The translations under genes were made by a program, and so were the position numbers. A stretch of DNA of 64,000 bases from Mycobacterium sp. 852002-50816_SCH5313054-b. GTDB taxonomy: Bacteria; Actinomycetota; Actinomycetes; Mycobacteriales; Mycobacteriaceae. The stretch is from assembly GCF_001667185.1 (NCBI RefSeq), contig NZ_LZIC01000104.1:1-64000 (forward strand), read 5' to 3'. The first letter of the stretch is position 1. The number at the start of each line of letters is the position of its first letter. This document shows, piece by piece, positions 1-10,223 of the stretch. The notes below the pieces were generated by a model. It saw nothing but the letters and a program-made list of their open reading frames with translations. It was not told where the DNA came from and searched no databases.

Positions 1-2863
1 CTGCGGTGCCGCCGACACCGCCGGTTCCGGCCGCACCGGCGGCGCCGCCGGCGCGGCCCACGCCACCGGCGGCGCCGGTGTCGCGGGACCGGCTGGCAGC
101 GCCGGTGGTCAGGGCGGTCAGGGCGGGGCCGGTGCTGTCGGTGGCAATGCCGTCGCCGGCGCCGTCAACGGCGACGGCGGTAGCGGCGGCCAAGGCGGCC
201 AAGGCGGCGGCGGCGGGACCGGTAGCACGGACACCAGCGACGGCGCTACCGGAGGTAATGGTGGCCTCGGTGGCACTGGCGGCGGCGGCGGCACGGGCGG
301 CGCGGTCGGTAGCGGCGGGGCCGGTGGAACCGCGGGTAGCGGCGGTCAAGGCGGCCGAGGTGGCACCGGCGGTAGCGGCGGCGACGGCGGCTTGGACGGC
401 ACCGGCGGCAAGGCAGGTAACGGCGGCGACGGCGGGACCGCGGGTGACGGCGGCGCTGCCACCGGGTCCGGCGGCGTTGCCGGCACAGGAGGCCTGGGCG
501 GCGACGGCGGCGTGGGCGGCACCGGCGGCAAGGCAAGTGGAACCGACGGCATGGCCGGCGCGGGCGGCACCGGCGGCCACGCCGGCAATGGCGGTACCGG
601 CGGCGCCGGACCCGCCGGCGGCGTCGCCGGCAAGGGCGGCACGGGCGGCGTCGGCGGCGAAGGCGGCACGGGCGGCGACTCGCCCATCGGCTCGGACGGC
701 TACGCCGGCTACGCGGGCAAGGGCGGCACCGGTGGTGTCGGCGGCACCGGCGGTACCGGCGGGGCCGCAGGCATCGGCGGCACGGGTGGCGCGGGCGGCG
801 ACGCGGGCGACGGTGGCGACGGCGGTGCGGCAGGCTCCGCGCCCGGTTCCAGCGCGCCCGGCATTGGCACCATCCCCGGCGGCGCCGGCGGGGCCGGCGG
901 CACTGGGGGCAAGGGCGGTTCCGGAGGCAACGCCGCCGACCCCACCGCGACCAACGGCACCGGCGGTGCCGGCGGTAAAGGTGGCAACGGCGGCACCGGC
1001 GGCCTGGGCTCCACGGACACCGTGGACGGCGGCTTCGGTGGCTGGGGTGGTAAGGGCGGCGCCGGCGGAACCGGCGGCGCCGGCGGCGCGGCCGGTACCG
1101 GAGGTGTCACGGGTACCGCCGGCAACGGGGGCCAAGGTGGAGACGCCGGTGTTGGCGGGGCCGGCGGCGATGGCAGCTTCGATACCGCCGGCGGTCACGG
1201 CGGTAGCGGCGGCACGGGTGGCGCGGGTGGCGCGGGTGGTGCCAACCCCGCGTCCGGCGGCATCGCCGGCGCTGGCGGCAACGCTGGAGCCGGCGGCGCT
1301 GGTGGCGCCGGTGGCGCCGCCAGCGGATTCAACGGCATCGGCCTTACCGGCGGCAGCGGCGGCACGGGTGGCGTAGGCGGTGCTGGCGGGGCCGCTACCG
1401 GGACCGGCGGGGTGGCCGGCGCCGGCGGCAGCGGCGGCGTGGGCGGTTCGGGTGGCGCCGGCGGCGATTCGCCGATCGGCCCCGACGGCGACAGCGGCAC
1501 CGGCGGCAACGGCGGTCCCGGAGGTACCGGAGGCGCCGGAGGCGCCGGCGGTGCGGCCGGCACCGCGGGCACCGGCGGCGTGGGCGGCGATGCCGGCGAC
1601 GGTGGCGCCGGCGGCGCGAGCGGCAAGGCGCCCGGGCCCGGCGGGGTGCCCATCAGCGGCGGAGACGGCGGTAAGGGTGGCATCGGCGGTAAGGGCGGCG
1701 CCGCCGGCGCCGGCGGGACCAACGGCAACGGCGGCGCCGGAGGCGACGGCGGCATCGGCGGCCTGGGTCACGATGCCGGGCCTGGCAACAACGACTACGT
1801 CGGTGGCGGCGCCAACGGCGGCGGCGGCGGCAACGGAGGCAAAGGCGGGTCGCCCGGCACCGGCGCGGGTGCCGCGGGCATGGGCGGCGACGGTGGCGAC
1901 GGCGGCGACGGCGGCCAGGCGGGCCAGGGTGCGAACAGCATCGACGGCACCGGCCTCGGCGGAGGCTACGGCGGCGTGGGCGGTGACGGCGGCACCGGGG
2001 GCAACGCCGGGAGCGCCTCCGCGACCAACGGCAGCGGCGGTGACGGCGGGCTGGGCGGCACCGGTGGCAGCGGCGGCTCGGGCGCCCCGGACACCGGTGC
2101 GGGCGGCGGTGACGGCGGCGCCGGTGGCGTGGGCCTCGACGGCGGCGCCGGCGGTGCGGCCGGAACCGGCGGTGTCGGCGGCACCGCAGGAAACGGCGGC
2201 CAGGGAGGTGACGGCGGTACCGGCGGCAACGGCGCCGACGGTGCGGCCGGCAGCGGGGACACTGCCGGCCATGGCGGTAAGGGCGGCGTGGCCGGCGTTG
2301 GCGGCAACGCCGGCGACGTCACCGGAACCAACGGCAGCGGCGGGACTGGCGGGAATGGCGGCCAGGGCGGCGTAGGCGGTTCTGGCGTCACGGGCATCAG
2401 CAGCGACGGAGGCACCGGCGGCCAGGGTGGTGACGGGGGCGGTGGCGGCACCGGCGGCGCGGCAGGCACCGTGGCCGGTGCCGCCGCGGGTACCGGTGGC
2501 TCCGGCGGCCAGGGCGGTCTCGGCGGCGGCGGCGGCACCGGCGGCGACGGCGACCCCGGTGGCGACTTCAACGGCGGCACCGGCGGCCAAGGCGGCCTCG
2601 GTGGCAACGGCGGTGGCGGCGGCGTCACCAGCGGTGCGGGCGGCAATGCCGGCGATGGCGGCAGCGGTGGCACCGGTGGCGCGGCCAGCGGCAGTGGTGA
2701 CGGTGGCAACGGTGGCAATGGTGGTAACGGTGGCGGCGGCGGTGACGGCATCGGCGCGCCAGGCGGCAGCGGCGGCCGCGGCGGCACCGCCGGTGCGGGC
2801 GCGGCGCCCGGTGGTCTCAACGGCAGCGATGGCAGTCGCGGCAGCGGCGGCAGCAACACTTAA
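1..2863 (+). CDS. PE_PGRS-type glycine-rich protein, 3' part only
   Basis: One open frame runs from base 2 to the TAA at 2861-2863 and encodes about 950 residues of Gly-Gly-Ala, Gly-Gly-Thr and Gly-Gly-Asn/Asp type repeats, the hallmark of the PGRS region of mycobacterial PE_PGRS proteins. The 5' end lies outside the window, so the expected N-terminal PE domain cannot be seen. Family knowledge: PE_PGRS proteins are ESX-exported, surface-associated proteins of slow-growing mycobacteria. No distinct C-terminal domain follows the repeats; the frame ends in a short Gly/Ser tail. Long antisense and other-frame ORFs across this stretch are composition artefacts of GGC/GCC codons. A PGRS without a PE domain is possible but less likely. 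Confidence 0.85.
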   Translation, partial: CGAADTAGSGRTGGAAGAAHATGGAGVAGPAGSAGGQGGQGGAGAVGGNAVAGAVNGDGGSGGQGGQGGGGGTGSTDTSDGATGGNGGLGGTGGGGGTGGAVGSGGAGGTAGSGGQGGRGGTGGSGGDGGLDGTGGKAGNGGDGGTAGDGGAATGSGGVAGTGGLGGDGGVGGTGGKASGTDGMAGAGGTGGHAGNGGTGGAGPAGGVAGKGGTGGVGGEGGTGGDSPIGSDGYAGYAGKGGTGGVGGTGGTGGAAGIGGTGGAGGDAGDGGDGGAAGSAPGSSAPGIGTIPGGAGGAGGTGGKGGSGGNAADPTATNGTGGAGGKGGNGGTGGLGSTDTVDGGFGGWGGKGGAGGTGGAGGAAGTGGVTGTAGNGGQGGDAGVGGAGGDGSFDTAGGHGGSGGTGGAGGAGGANPASGGIAGAGGNAGAGGAGGAGGAASGFNGIGLTGGSGGTGGVGGAGGAATGTGGVAGAGGSGGVGGSGGAGGDSPIGPDGDSGTGGNGGPGGTGGAGGAGGAAGTAGTGGVGGDAGDGGAGGASGKAPGPGGVPISGGDGGKGGIGGKGGAAGAGGTNGNGGAGGDGGIGGLGHDAGPGNNDYVGGGANGGGGGNGGKGGSPGTGAGAAGMGGDGGDGGDGGQAGQGANSIDGTGLGGGYGGVGGDGGTGGNAGSASATNGSGGDGGLGGTGGSGGSGAPDTGAGGGDGGAGGVGLDGGAGGAAGTGGVGGTAGNGGQGGDGGTGGNGADGAAGSGDTAGHGGKGGVAGVGGNAGDVTGTNGSGGTGGNGGQGGVGGSGVTGISSDGGTGGQGGDGGGGGTGGAAGTVAGAAAGTGGSGGQGGLGGGGGTGGDGDPGGDFNGGTGGQGGLGGNGGGGGVTSGAGGNAGDGGSGGTGGAASGSGDGGNGGNGGNGGGGGDGIGAPGGSGGRGGTAGAGAAPGGLNGSDGSRGSGGSNT

Positions 2864-2964
2864 CGGGGGGCCGGACCTGCGGGCCGTGCCGCCACCTTCC
2901 ACCTCGGGGCAGCGCACCGCGCGTGGTGTCGAGTCGGCCACCGTCGTTGCGCGACTGGGCCTAG

Positions 2965-3132
2965 TGCAGCGGATCGGGCGTCGTTCGTCGTGGCGGCACC
3001 CGAGTTATCGGCGGCGGGTTCGCCTGTGCCACGACCGGCACCGCGGCCGCGGGCCAGGGCACAGGCGGCGCCGCCGGCTTGCCCGGCACGGCGGGAGCCG
3101 GCGGCAGCCCCCGCACACCCGGCACACCGTAA
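2965..3132 (+). pseudogene. Relic of a PGRS C-terminus
   Basis: The 339 bases between the PGRS gene and the hydrolase hold no intact gene. In frame 1, after a stop at 2962-2964, codons from about 3013 read Gly-Gly-Gly-Phe-Ala, then a stretch with GQGTGGAAGLPGTAGAGG, and end in SPRTPGTP before a TAA at 3130-3132. This is PGRS-like in composition but has no start and no link to the upstream frame. It looks like the displaced old 3' end of the neighbouring gene or the remains of another PGRS gene. The call rests on composition and is inference. Confidence 0.45.
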
Positions 3133-3202
3133 TCAGTGGGGTAATGAGTGCACTCGGGGCTATCCTCAGGGTCGTCGCAGCCAACCCGAGGGATCAAGGC
3201 CC

Positions 3203-3997
3203 ATGCTCGAGGTGATCGACAAGGGCTCGCGCAGCCCAACGCATCCGGTGCCGCTGCTGTTCGTCCATGGCGGTTGGCACGCCGCGTGGTGCTGGGAGAA
3301 CTTCCTCGACTATTTCGCCGACGCCGGCTATCGCGCCGTCGCCCTGAGCCTGCGCGGCCATGGCACCAGCCCCACGGACGAGCCGTTGCAGAAGGTTTCC
3401 CTCGCCGACTACGTCGACGACGTCCGGTCGGTGGCCGACGACCTGGGCGGCTCGCCGGTGCTCATCGGCCACTCCCTGGGCGGCTACACGATCCAGCGCT
3501 ACCTCGAAGACCGCTCCGCCCCGGCCGCCGTGCTCGTCGGCTCCCTGCCGCCGTCGGGCGTACTCGGGGCGGCGCTGCGGGTGTGGCGGCGCCGCCCGTG
3601 GATGACCGTGCATTCGTTCAACGACCCCACCCTGGTCAAGTTCCTCCGGACGTCGGCGCTGGCCCGCGAATACCTCTTCTGCGCCGACACGCCCGAGGAC
3701 ATCGTCCAATCGTGCTGGCACCGCGCCGGGCCCGAGAGCATCCGCGCGGCGATGACCGAACCCATGTTTCGCCGGGTCGACACCGAGCGGGTGACGACGC
3801 CGATGCTGGTGCTCGGCGCCGTGCACGACGGCTTCGTCAGCGTCCGCGCGGTGCGCGCCACGGCGCGCGCCTACCGGACCGAGCCGGAGTTCTTCGACAT
3901 GGGCCACAACATGATGCTCGAACCGGGATGGGCCGACGTCGCCGAACGAATCCACACGTGGCTTCAGTCCCGCGATCTGGCGGGCCACGCCGGCTAG
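3203..3997 (+). CDS. Alpha/beta hydrolase
   Basis: This 264-residue protein has the alpha/beta-hydrolase fold: an oxyanion-hole motif LLFVHGGWHAAW near residue 20, the nucleophile elbow IGHSLGG near residue 90, and a late acid (AVHDGF) and histidine (DMGHNMM), giving a complete Ser-Asp-His triad. It has no signal peptide or membrane segment, so it is probably cytosolic. The ATG at 3203 is preceded by GAGGGA about 9 bases upstream; an earlier in-frame ATG at 2990 would add a low-complexity leader and was not used. The substrate cannot be told from sequence; esterase, lipase and haloalkane-dehalogenase-like hydrolases share this layout. It lies alone between the PGRS gene and the helicase. Confidence 0.85.
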   Translation: MLEVIDKGSRSPTHPVPLLFVHGGWHAAWCWENFLDYFADAGYRAVALSLRGHGTSPTDEPLQKVSLADYVDDVRSVADDLGGSPVLIGHSLGGYTIQRYLEDRSAPAAVLVGSLPPSGVLGAALRVWRRRPWMTVHSFNDPTLVKFLRTSALAREYLFCADTPEDIVQSCWHRAGPESIRAAMTEPMFRRVDTERVTTPMLVLGAVHDGFVSVRAVRATARAYRTEPEFFDMGHNMMLEPGWADVAERIHTWLQSRDLAGHAG

Positions 3998-4098
3998 CTC
4001 GCGTCGCTGCTGCGCCGAAAAGCGTTGGCATGCTACATTTCACAGCCGCCGCCGAACCGAGCCGGCCGCGCCGACCACGCAACTTTTGGGGGACCTGC

Positions 4099-5826
4099 TT
4101 GCAACCGGTCAGCACGAACGGCAGCGACACCGGCCTGCCGTTGCGCGGCTGGCAGCGCAGGGCGCTGGTCCGCTACCTCGCCGCCCAGCCGCGCGATTTC
4201 CTGGCCGTCGCCACCCCCGGCTCCGGCAAGACGACGTTCGCGCTTCGGGTCGCCGCCGAACTGCTCGCCCAGCGCGCCGTCGAGCAGCTCACCGTCGTCG
4301 TGCCCACCGAGCACCTCAAGGTCCAGTGGGCGCTGGCCGCGCAGCGGCACGGCCTGGCCCTGGACCCCAAATTCTCCAACACCAACCCCCAGACCTCGCC
4401 GGAGTTTCACGGCGTGATGGTGACCTACGCCCAGGTCGCCGCGCACCCGACGCTGCACCGGGTTCGCACCGAGCAGCGCAAGACGCTGGTCATCTTCGAC
4501 GAGATCCATCACGGCGGTGACGCGAAGACCTGGGGCGAGGCCATCCGCGAGGCGTTCGGCGATGCCACCCGCCGACTCGCCTTGACGGGCACGCCCTTTC
4601 GCAGCGACGACAGCCCGATCCCGTTCGTCGATTACACGTCGGGCGCGGACGGGGTGCTGCGGTCGCGGGCCGACCACACCTACGGCTACGCCGAGGCGCT
4701 GGCCGACGGGGTGGTCCGGCCGGTGGTGTTCCTCGCCTATTCGGGGGAGGCGCGCTGGCGGGACAGCGCCGGCGAGGAGCACGCCGCCCGACTGGGCGAG
4801 CCGTTGACGGCCGAACACACCGCGCGGGCGTGGCGCACCGCGCTCGACCCGGCTGGCGAGTGGATGCCGGCGGTGATCGCGGCCGCCGACGAGCGGCTGC
4901 GCCAAAAGCGGGCCCACGTGCCCGACGCGGGCGGCATGATCATCGCCTCCGACCGCACCGCGGCCCGCGCGTACGCCGCGCTGCTGACGAGGCTCACCGG
5001 GGAGGTGCCCGCGGTCGTGCTGTCCGACGATCCGGGATCGTCGGCCCGGATCAGCGAATTCGCCGAGAGCACCAGCCGGTGGCTCGTCGCGGTGCGCATG
5101 GTCTCCGAGGGCGTCGACGTGCCCCGGCTGTCAGTCGGGATCTATGCCACCAGCGCCTCGACGCCGCTGTTCTTCGCGCAAGCCATCGGCCGGTTCGTGC
5201 GCTCCCGGCGGGTGGGCGAAACCGCGAGCATCTTCCTGCCGTCGGTGCCCAACCTGCTGCAGCTCGCCAGCGAGCTGGAGGCCCAGCGCAACCACGTGCT
5301 CGGCCAACCGCATCGCGCAGCGACCGATGACGATCCCCTCGACGGCGATCCCGCGACCAGGAAGCGGACCGAAAAGGCCGAAACAGACAACGGTTTCACC
5401 TCGCTGGGCGCCGACGCCGAGCTGGATCAGGTCATCTTCGACGGATCCTCCTTCGGCACCGCGGCGCCGGCGGGCAGCGACGAGGAGGCCGACTACCTCG
5501 GCATCCCGGGGCTGCTCGACGCCGAGCAGATGCGCGCGCTGCTGCACCAGCGCCAGGACGAGCAACTCAAGAGGCGGGCTGCTTCAGGCGACGAAGCGCC
5601 GACGGCGCGGGTCTCCATGCACGGGCAGCTCCGCGACCTGCGCCGCGAGCTCAACACCCTCGTCTCGGCGACCCACCACCGCACCGGCAAACCGCACGGG
5701 TGGATTCACAACGAGCTTCGCCGCCGCTGCGGTGGACCCCCGATCGCCGCGGCGACCCGCGAGCAGATCCAGGCCCGCATAGAGGCCCTGCGCCAACTGA
5801 ACTCCGAGCAGTCCAGGCCGGGTTAG
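4099..5826 (+). CDS. DEAD/DEAH-box (SF2) helicase-like protein, Rv2917-type
   Basis: A superfamily-2 helicase core is evident: Walker A ATPGSGKTTF near residue 40, DEIHHGGD (DExH box) near residue 134, motif III-like TGTPFRSD, and in the second RecA domain SEGVDVPRL and QAIGRFVRSRR (motifs V/VI). The C-terminal 150 residues are charged and of unknown role. By position it matches Rv2917. I chose the TTG at 4099 because GGGGG lies 7 bases upstream; an ATG at 4030 would add 23 residues. The open frame reaches back to 3148 but overlaps the hydrolase there. The stop overlaps that of glnD (convergent). The nucleic-acid substrate is unknown. Confidence 0.8.
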   Translation: MQPVSTNGSDTGLPLRGWQRRALVRYLAAQPRDFLAVATPGSGKTTFALRVAAELLAQRAVEQLTVVVPTEHLKVQWALAAQRHGLALDPKFSNTNPQTSPEFHGVMVTYAQVAAHPTLHRVRTEQRKTLVIFDEIHHGGDAKTWGEAIREAFGDATRRLALTGTPFRSDDSPIPFVDYTSGADGVLRSRADHTYGYAEALADGVVRPVVFLAYSGEARWRDSAGEEHAARLGEPLTAEHTARAWRTALDPAGEWMPAVIAAADERLRQKRAHVPDAGGMIIASDRTAARAYAALLTRLTGEVPAVVLSDDPGSSARISEFAESTSRWLVAVRMVSEGVDVPRLSVGIYATSASTPLFFAQAIGRFVRSRRVGETASIFLPSVPNLLQLASELEAQRNHVLGQPHRAATDDDPLDGDPATRKRTEKAETDNGFTSLGADAELDQVIFDGSSFGTAAPAGSDEEADYLGIPGLLDAEQMRALLHQRQDEQLKRRAASGDEAPTARVSMHGQLRDLRRELNTLVSATHHRTGKPHGWIHNELRRRCGGPPIAAATREQIQARIEALRQLNSEQSRPG

Positions 5827-8267
5827 CCGAACGCTATCTCCGCCTGCCCGCCAAACACGTCGAGCAGGTGCTTTTCCACCGCGGCGCGCGCATCCTCGGC
5901 GGCCTCCACGCAGAACACGTCGGCCGCCGTCGACCCGAACGTGTTGACCTTCGCCCACCCGATGTCGACCCCGGCGCGCTCGAGCGCGCGGGCCACCAGC
6001 GCGAGCAGGCCCGGCCGGTCCGTGGCGCGCACCTCGACGACCAGATGGCCGTCGGCGGCGGGGTCGAGCCACACGATCCGGGGCGGGGCGGTCGAACGCG
6101 TCACGGGGACCCCGGCCTGCACCTCCCCCGCCCGCGCGGAACCCGGGGCTGCGGCCTCGCTGTCCCGCTTTTCCAGCGCGGCCATCACGTCGATGTCGCC
6201 CGCCAGGGCGCCGACGAACTGCTGGCGCAACAGTTCGGGGGCGGCCGGGGAACCGAAGTGCGGTGACACCACGAACTCGGTGATCGCGACGCCCTCGTCG
6301 CTGTTCACCGTCGCCGAGTGGACCCCCAGCGAGTTCAGCGCCAGCACGGCCGCGGCCTTCGACACCAAGCCCCGCTGATCCGGGGCGACCATGACGACGT
6401 GATACATGCGCGCGCTGTCGCCCGGCGTGATCTCCACGTGGACCCCGTGGTCGGCGGCCAGCGAAAGATAGTGCGGCGTTGCCGGACCCGCCTGCGGCAG
6501 CGGCTCACCGGCCATCACCATGCGGCAGCGGCGCACCAGGTCCTCGATCAGGGACGCTTTCCAGTCGCTCCACACGCCGGGGCCGGTCGCCTTCGAGTCC
6601 GCCTCGGTCAGCGCGCGCAGCACCTCGAGCAAGAGCGGGTCCCCGCCCAGGGCCTCCGACACACCCTCGATGGTCTTTTGGTCGTTCAGGTCGCTCCGGG
6701 TGGCCACCACCGGCAGCAGCAGGTGGTGGCGGACCAGCTTCGACAGGAACTCGGCGTCCTTGGTCGCAACCCCGAGCCTGGCTCCCATCTCGATGGCCAT
6801 CTCGGCGCCGAGCACGCTGTGGTCGACTCCCCTGCCCTTGCCGATGTCGTGCAGCAGCGCGCCCAGCGCCAGCAGGTCGGGTCGGGCCACGCGGGTGGCC
6901 AGCGGGGCCGCGTTGACGGCGGTCTCGACGACGTGGCGGTCCACCGTCCACTTGTGCGCGACGTCGCGGGGCGGAAGGTCGCGGATCGCGGCCCATTCCG
7001 GCAACAACCGCTCCCACAGCCCGGTGTGGTCGAGCGCTTCGACGGTCGCCACCGCATTGGGCCCGGCGGAAAGCACGACCAGCAAGTCGTCCAGTGCCTC
7101 GCGCGGCCAGGGGATGGGCATCTCGGGTGCGCCGGCGGCCAGGCGACTCAGCGTGGCGGCGCCGATGGGCACCCCGGTGTCGGCCGAGGCGGCGGCCACC
7201 CGCAACACCAGCCCGGCGTCGGTTTCGGGCGAGGCGTCGCGGGCAAGCACGATTTCCCCGGCGTACTCGACCACGCCCTCGTCCAGGGGTCGCCGCCGGG
7301 GCCGCCGAACCAGCGCCGACACGCCGCGCCGCGGCAGGGCGTTTTCGGCGGTCCGCAACCCGGTTTCGGCGTGGTAGGCGATGGTGCGGCCGGACCCGGA
7401 GAGCTTGCGCGCCAAATCGAATCGGTCACCGATGTGCAAGTGGGCGCTGATCTCGTCGGCGTACTGGGCCAGCAGCTGATCGCGGCCGCGGCCGGACACC
7501 CGGTGCAGCTCGGTGCGCACGTCGAGCAGCGTCAGATAGGCATCGTCGAGCGAACCCCCCGGCGTTTCCGGGCGGGCCATGCCGTGGCGGTCGATCAGCT
7601 GGGCCACCCCCAGCGCGTTGAGCAGTTGCACGTCGCGAAGGCCGCCGCGACCCGACTTGAGGTCCGGCTCGGCGCGCTGCGCGATCCGGCCGCAGCGCTC
7701 CCAGCGGGCCTGCGTGATGTCGATCAGCTCGCCCATTCGAGAACGAATTGCGCTGCGCCACTGCCTTCTTGCGCCGGCGATCAATTCCTCGGACAGCCGC
7801 GCGTCGCCGGCGATGTGGCGGGCGTCCAGCATGCCCAGCGCGGCGATCATGTCGGCATTGGCGACGCCGAGCGCGCCGGCGACCGTTCGCACGCTGTGGT
7901 CAATCCGAACGTTGGCGTCCCACAACGGATACCACAGCTTGTCGGCGACCCCCTGCAGCACGTCGGCGGGCTTGTCGTCGTGCAGCAACATGAGGTCCAG
8001 ATCGGAATACGGCAGCAGCTCGTGGCGGCCCAGCCCGCCGATGCCGACGATCGCGAAGCCACTGCCGTCGGTGATCCCGATCTCATCGGCCTTCGCGGTC
8101 AGCCACGACTCGTGCAGATCCAGCCACGCGTGCCGCAGCTCGGCCGCGTGCAGCCCGGCGCCCTCCGACAGCAGCTGACGCCGCGCGCCAGCCAAATCGC
8201 TTGCCGCGCAGGCGTTTTCTGTTCCCGCTCCAGATGACCCGGACGGGTCGGGTGGGTCCTGTCTCAT
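5823..8267 (-). CDS. glnD: [Protein-PII] uridylyl/adenylyl-transferase GlnD
   Basis: The 814-residue protein has the GlnD layout. A nucleotidyltransferase domain carries GIGGLGRHELLPYSDLDL near residue 79 with the two catalytic Asp residues. An HD phosphohydrolase domain has LLHDIGKGRGVDHS near residue 476. Two C-terminal ACT domains start near residues 622 and 742 and sense glutamine. It modifies the PII protein on a loop tyrosine; in actinobacteria the group is usually AMP rather than UMP. It lies 45 bases downstream of glnB in the amt-glnB-glnD operon, which fits its partner. Its stop overlaps that of the convergent helicase gene by 4 bases. Confidence 0.96.
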   Translation of the reverse strand: MRQDPPDPSGSSGAGTENACAASDLAGARRQLLSEGAGLHAAELRHAWLDLHESWLTAKADEIGITDGSGFAIVGIGGLGRHELLPYSDLDLMLLHDDKPADVLQGVADKLWYPLWDANVRIDHSVRTVAGALGVANADMIAALGMLDARHIAGDARLSEELIAGARRQWRSAIRSRMGELIDITQARWERCGRIAQRAEPDLKSGRGGLRDVQLLNALGVAQLIDRHGMARPETPGGSLDDAYLTLLDVRTELHRVSGRGRDQLLAQYADEISAHLHIGDRFDLARKLSGSGRTIAYHAETGLRTAENALPRRGVSALVRRPRRRPLDEGVVEYAGEIVLARDASPETDAGLVLRVAAASADTGVPIGAATLSRLAAGAPEMPIPWPREALDDLLVVLSAGPNAVATVEALDHTGLWERLLPEWAAIRDLPPRDVAHKWTVDRHVVETAVNAAPLATRVARPDLLALGALLHDIGKGRGVDHSVLGAEMAIEMGARLGVATKDAEFLSKLVRHHLLLPVVATRSDLNDQKTIEGVSEALGGDPLLLEVLRALTEADSKATGPGVWSDWKASLIEDLVRRCRMVMAGEPLPQAGPATPHYLSLAADHGVHVEITPGDSARMYHVVMVAPDQRGLVSKAAAVLALNSLGVHSATVNSDEGVAITEFVVSPHFGSPAAPELLRQQFVGALAGDIDVMAALEKRDSEAAAPGSARAGEVQAGVPVTRSTAPPRIVWLDPAADGHLVVEVRATDRPGLLALVARALERAGVDIGWAKVNTFGSTAADVFCVEAAEDARAAVEKHLLDVFGGQAEIAFG

Positions 8268-8312
8268 ACCCTCCCGGCCCGTCCGGCCTGGATCAACAAT
8301 GTACGGCTGGGG

Positions 8313-8647
8313 TCAGAGGGCATCGGTTCCGCGTTCACCCGTGCGCACCCGCACAATGGTTTCCACGGGGCTCACCCAGACCTTGCCGTCACCGATCTTG
8401 CCGGTGCGGGCCGCCCGGACGATGCTGTCCACCACCTTGTCGACGATGGAGTCGTCGACGACGACCTCGATGCGCACCTTCGGCACGAAGTCGACCGAGT
8501 ACTCGGCACCGCGGTAAACCTCGGTGTGGCCCTTCTGGCGGCCATAGCCCTGGATTTCGCTGACCGTCATCCCCAGGACCCCGGCCTCCTCGAGGCTGGT
8601 CTTGACGTCATCGAGGGTGAATGGCTTCACGATCGCCGTGACTAGCT

Positions 8648-8651
<4 letters not shown>
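8313..8651 (-). CDS. glnB: Nitrogen regulatory protein PII
   Basis: A 112-residue PII protein of normal length. The start MKLVTAIVKPF, the T-loop GYGRQKGHTEVYRGAEY with the modifiable tyrosine (Tyr51 position), and the later GKIGDGKVWV nucleotide-binding signature are all present. PII trimers bind ATP/ADP and 2-oxoglutarate and control the Amt channel and other nitrogen targets. Its ATG overlaps the amt stop by 4 bases (ATGA), a translational-coupling arrangement, and glnD follows. Confidence 0.97.
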
Positions 8652-10084
<1,433 letters not shown>

Positions 10085-10160
10085 TCGCTTTCACCTCCGG
10101 TCGGCATCAGCAGGCTGACAGGCAGCTGCCTGTAGCCTGCGAGAACCATGCGCAATGGTT

Positions 10161-10200
10161 GTTTCGGCAATGGGGCCGCGATGTTTCGGCGTTATTAACG
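10161..10200 (-). promoter_or_regulatory. Possible GlnR-type operator upstream of amt
   Basis: GTTTCGGC occurs at 10161-10168 and again at 10183-10190, exactly 22 bases apart, with GTTATTAAC following at 10191. Read on the amt strand this gives GTTAATAACGCCGAAAC and a second GCCGAAAC two helical turns on. It resembles, with mismatches and a 7-base spacer, the GTnAC-n6-GnAAC sites of the actinobacterial nitrogen regulator GlnR. The position upstream of amt-glnB-glnD fits; the match is imperfect. Confidence 0.35.
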
Positions 10201-10223
10201 TCGCGCGCGGCGTGTAAGGGGTT

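Noticed and set aside
1..2863. Long Pro-rich and Arg/Ala-rich ORFs on both strands across the PGRS region
   Set aside because: They follow from repeated GGC/GCC codons; only the Gly-rich frame has PGRS character and runs through the whole stretch.
1..2863. Short repeated units resembling a repeat array
   Set aside because: The units are codon-level Gly-Gly-X repeats without fixed spacers, so not a CRISPR array.
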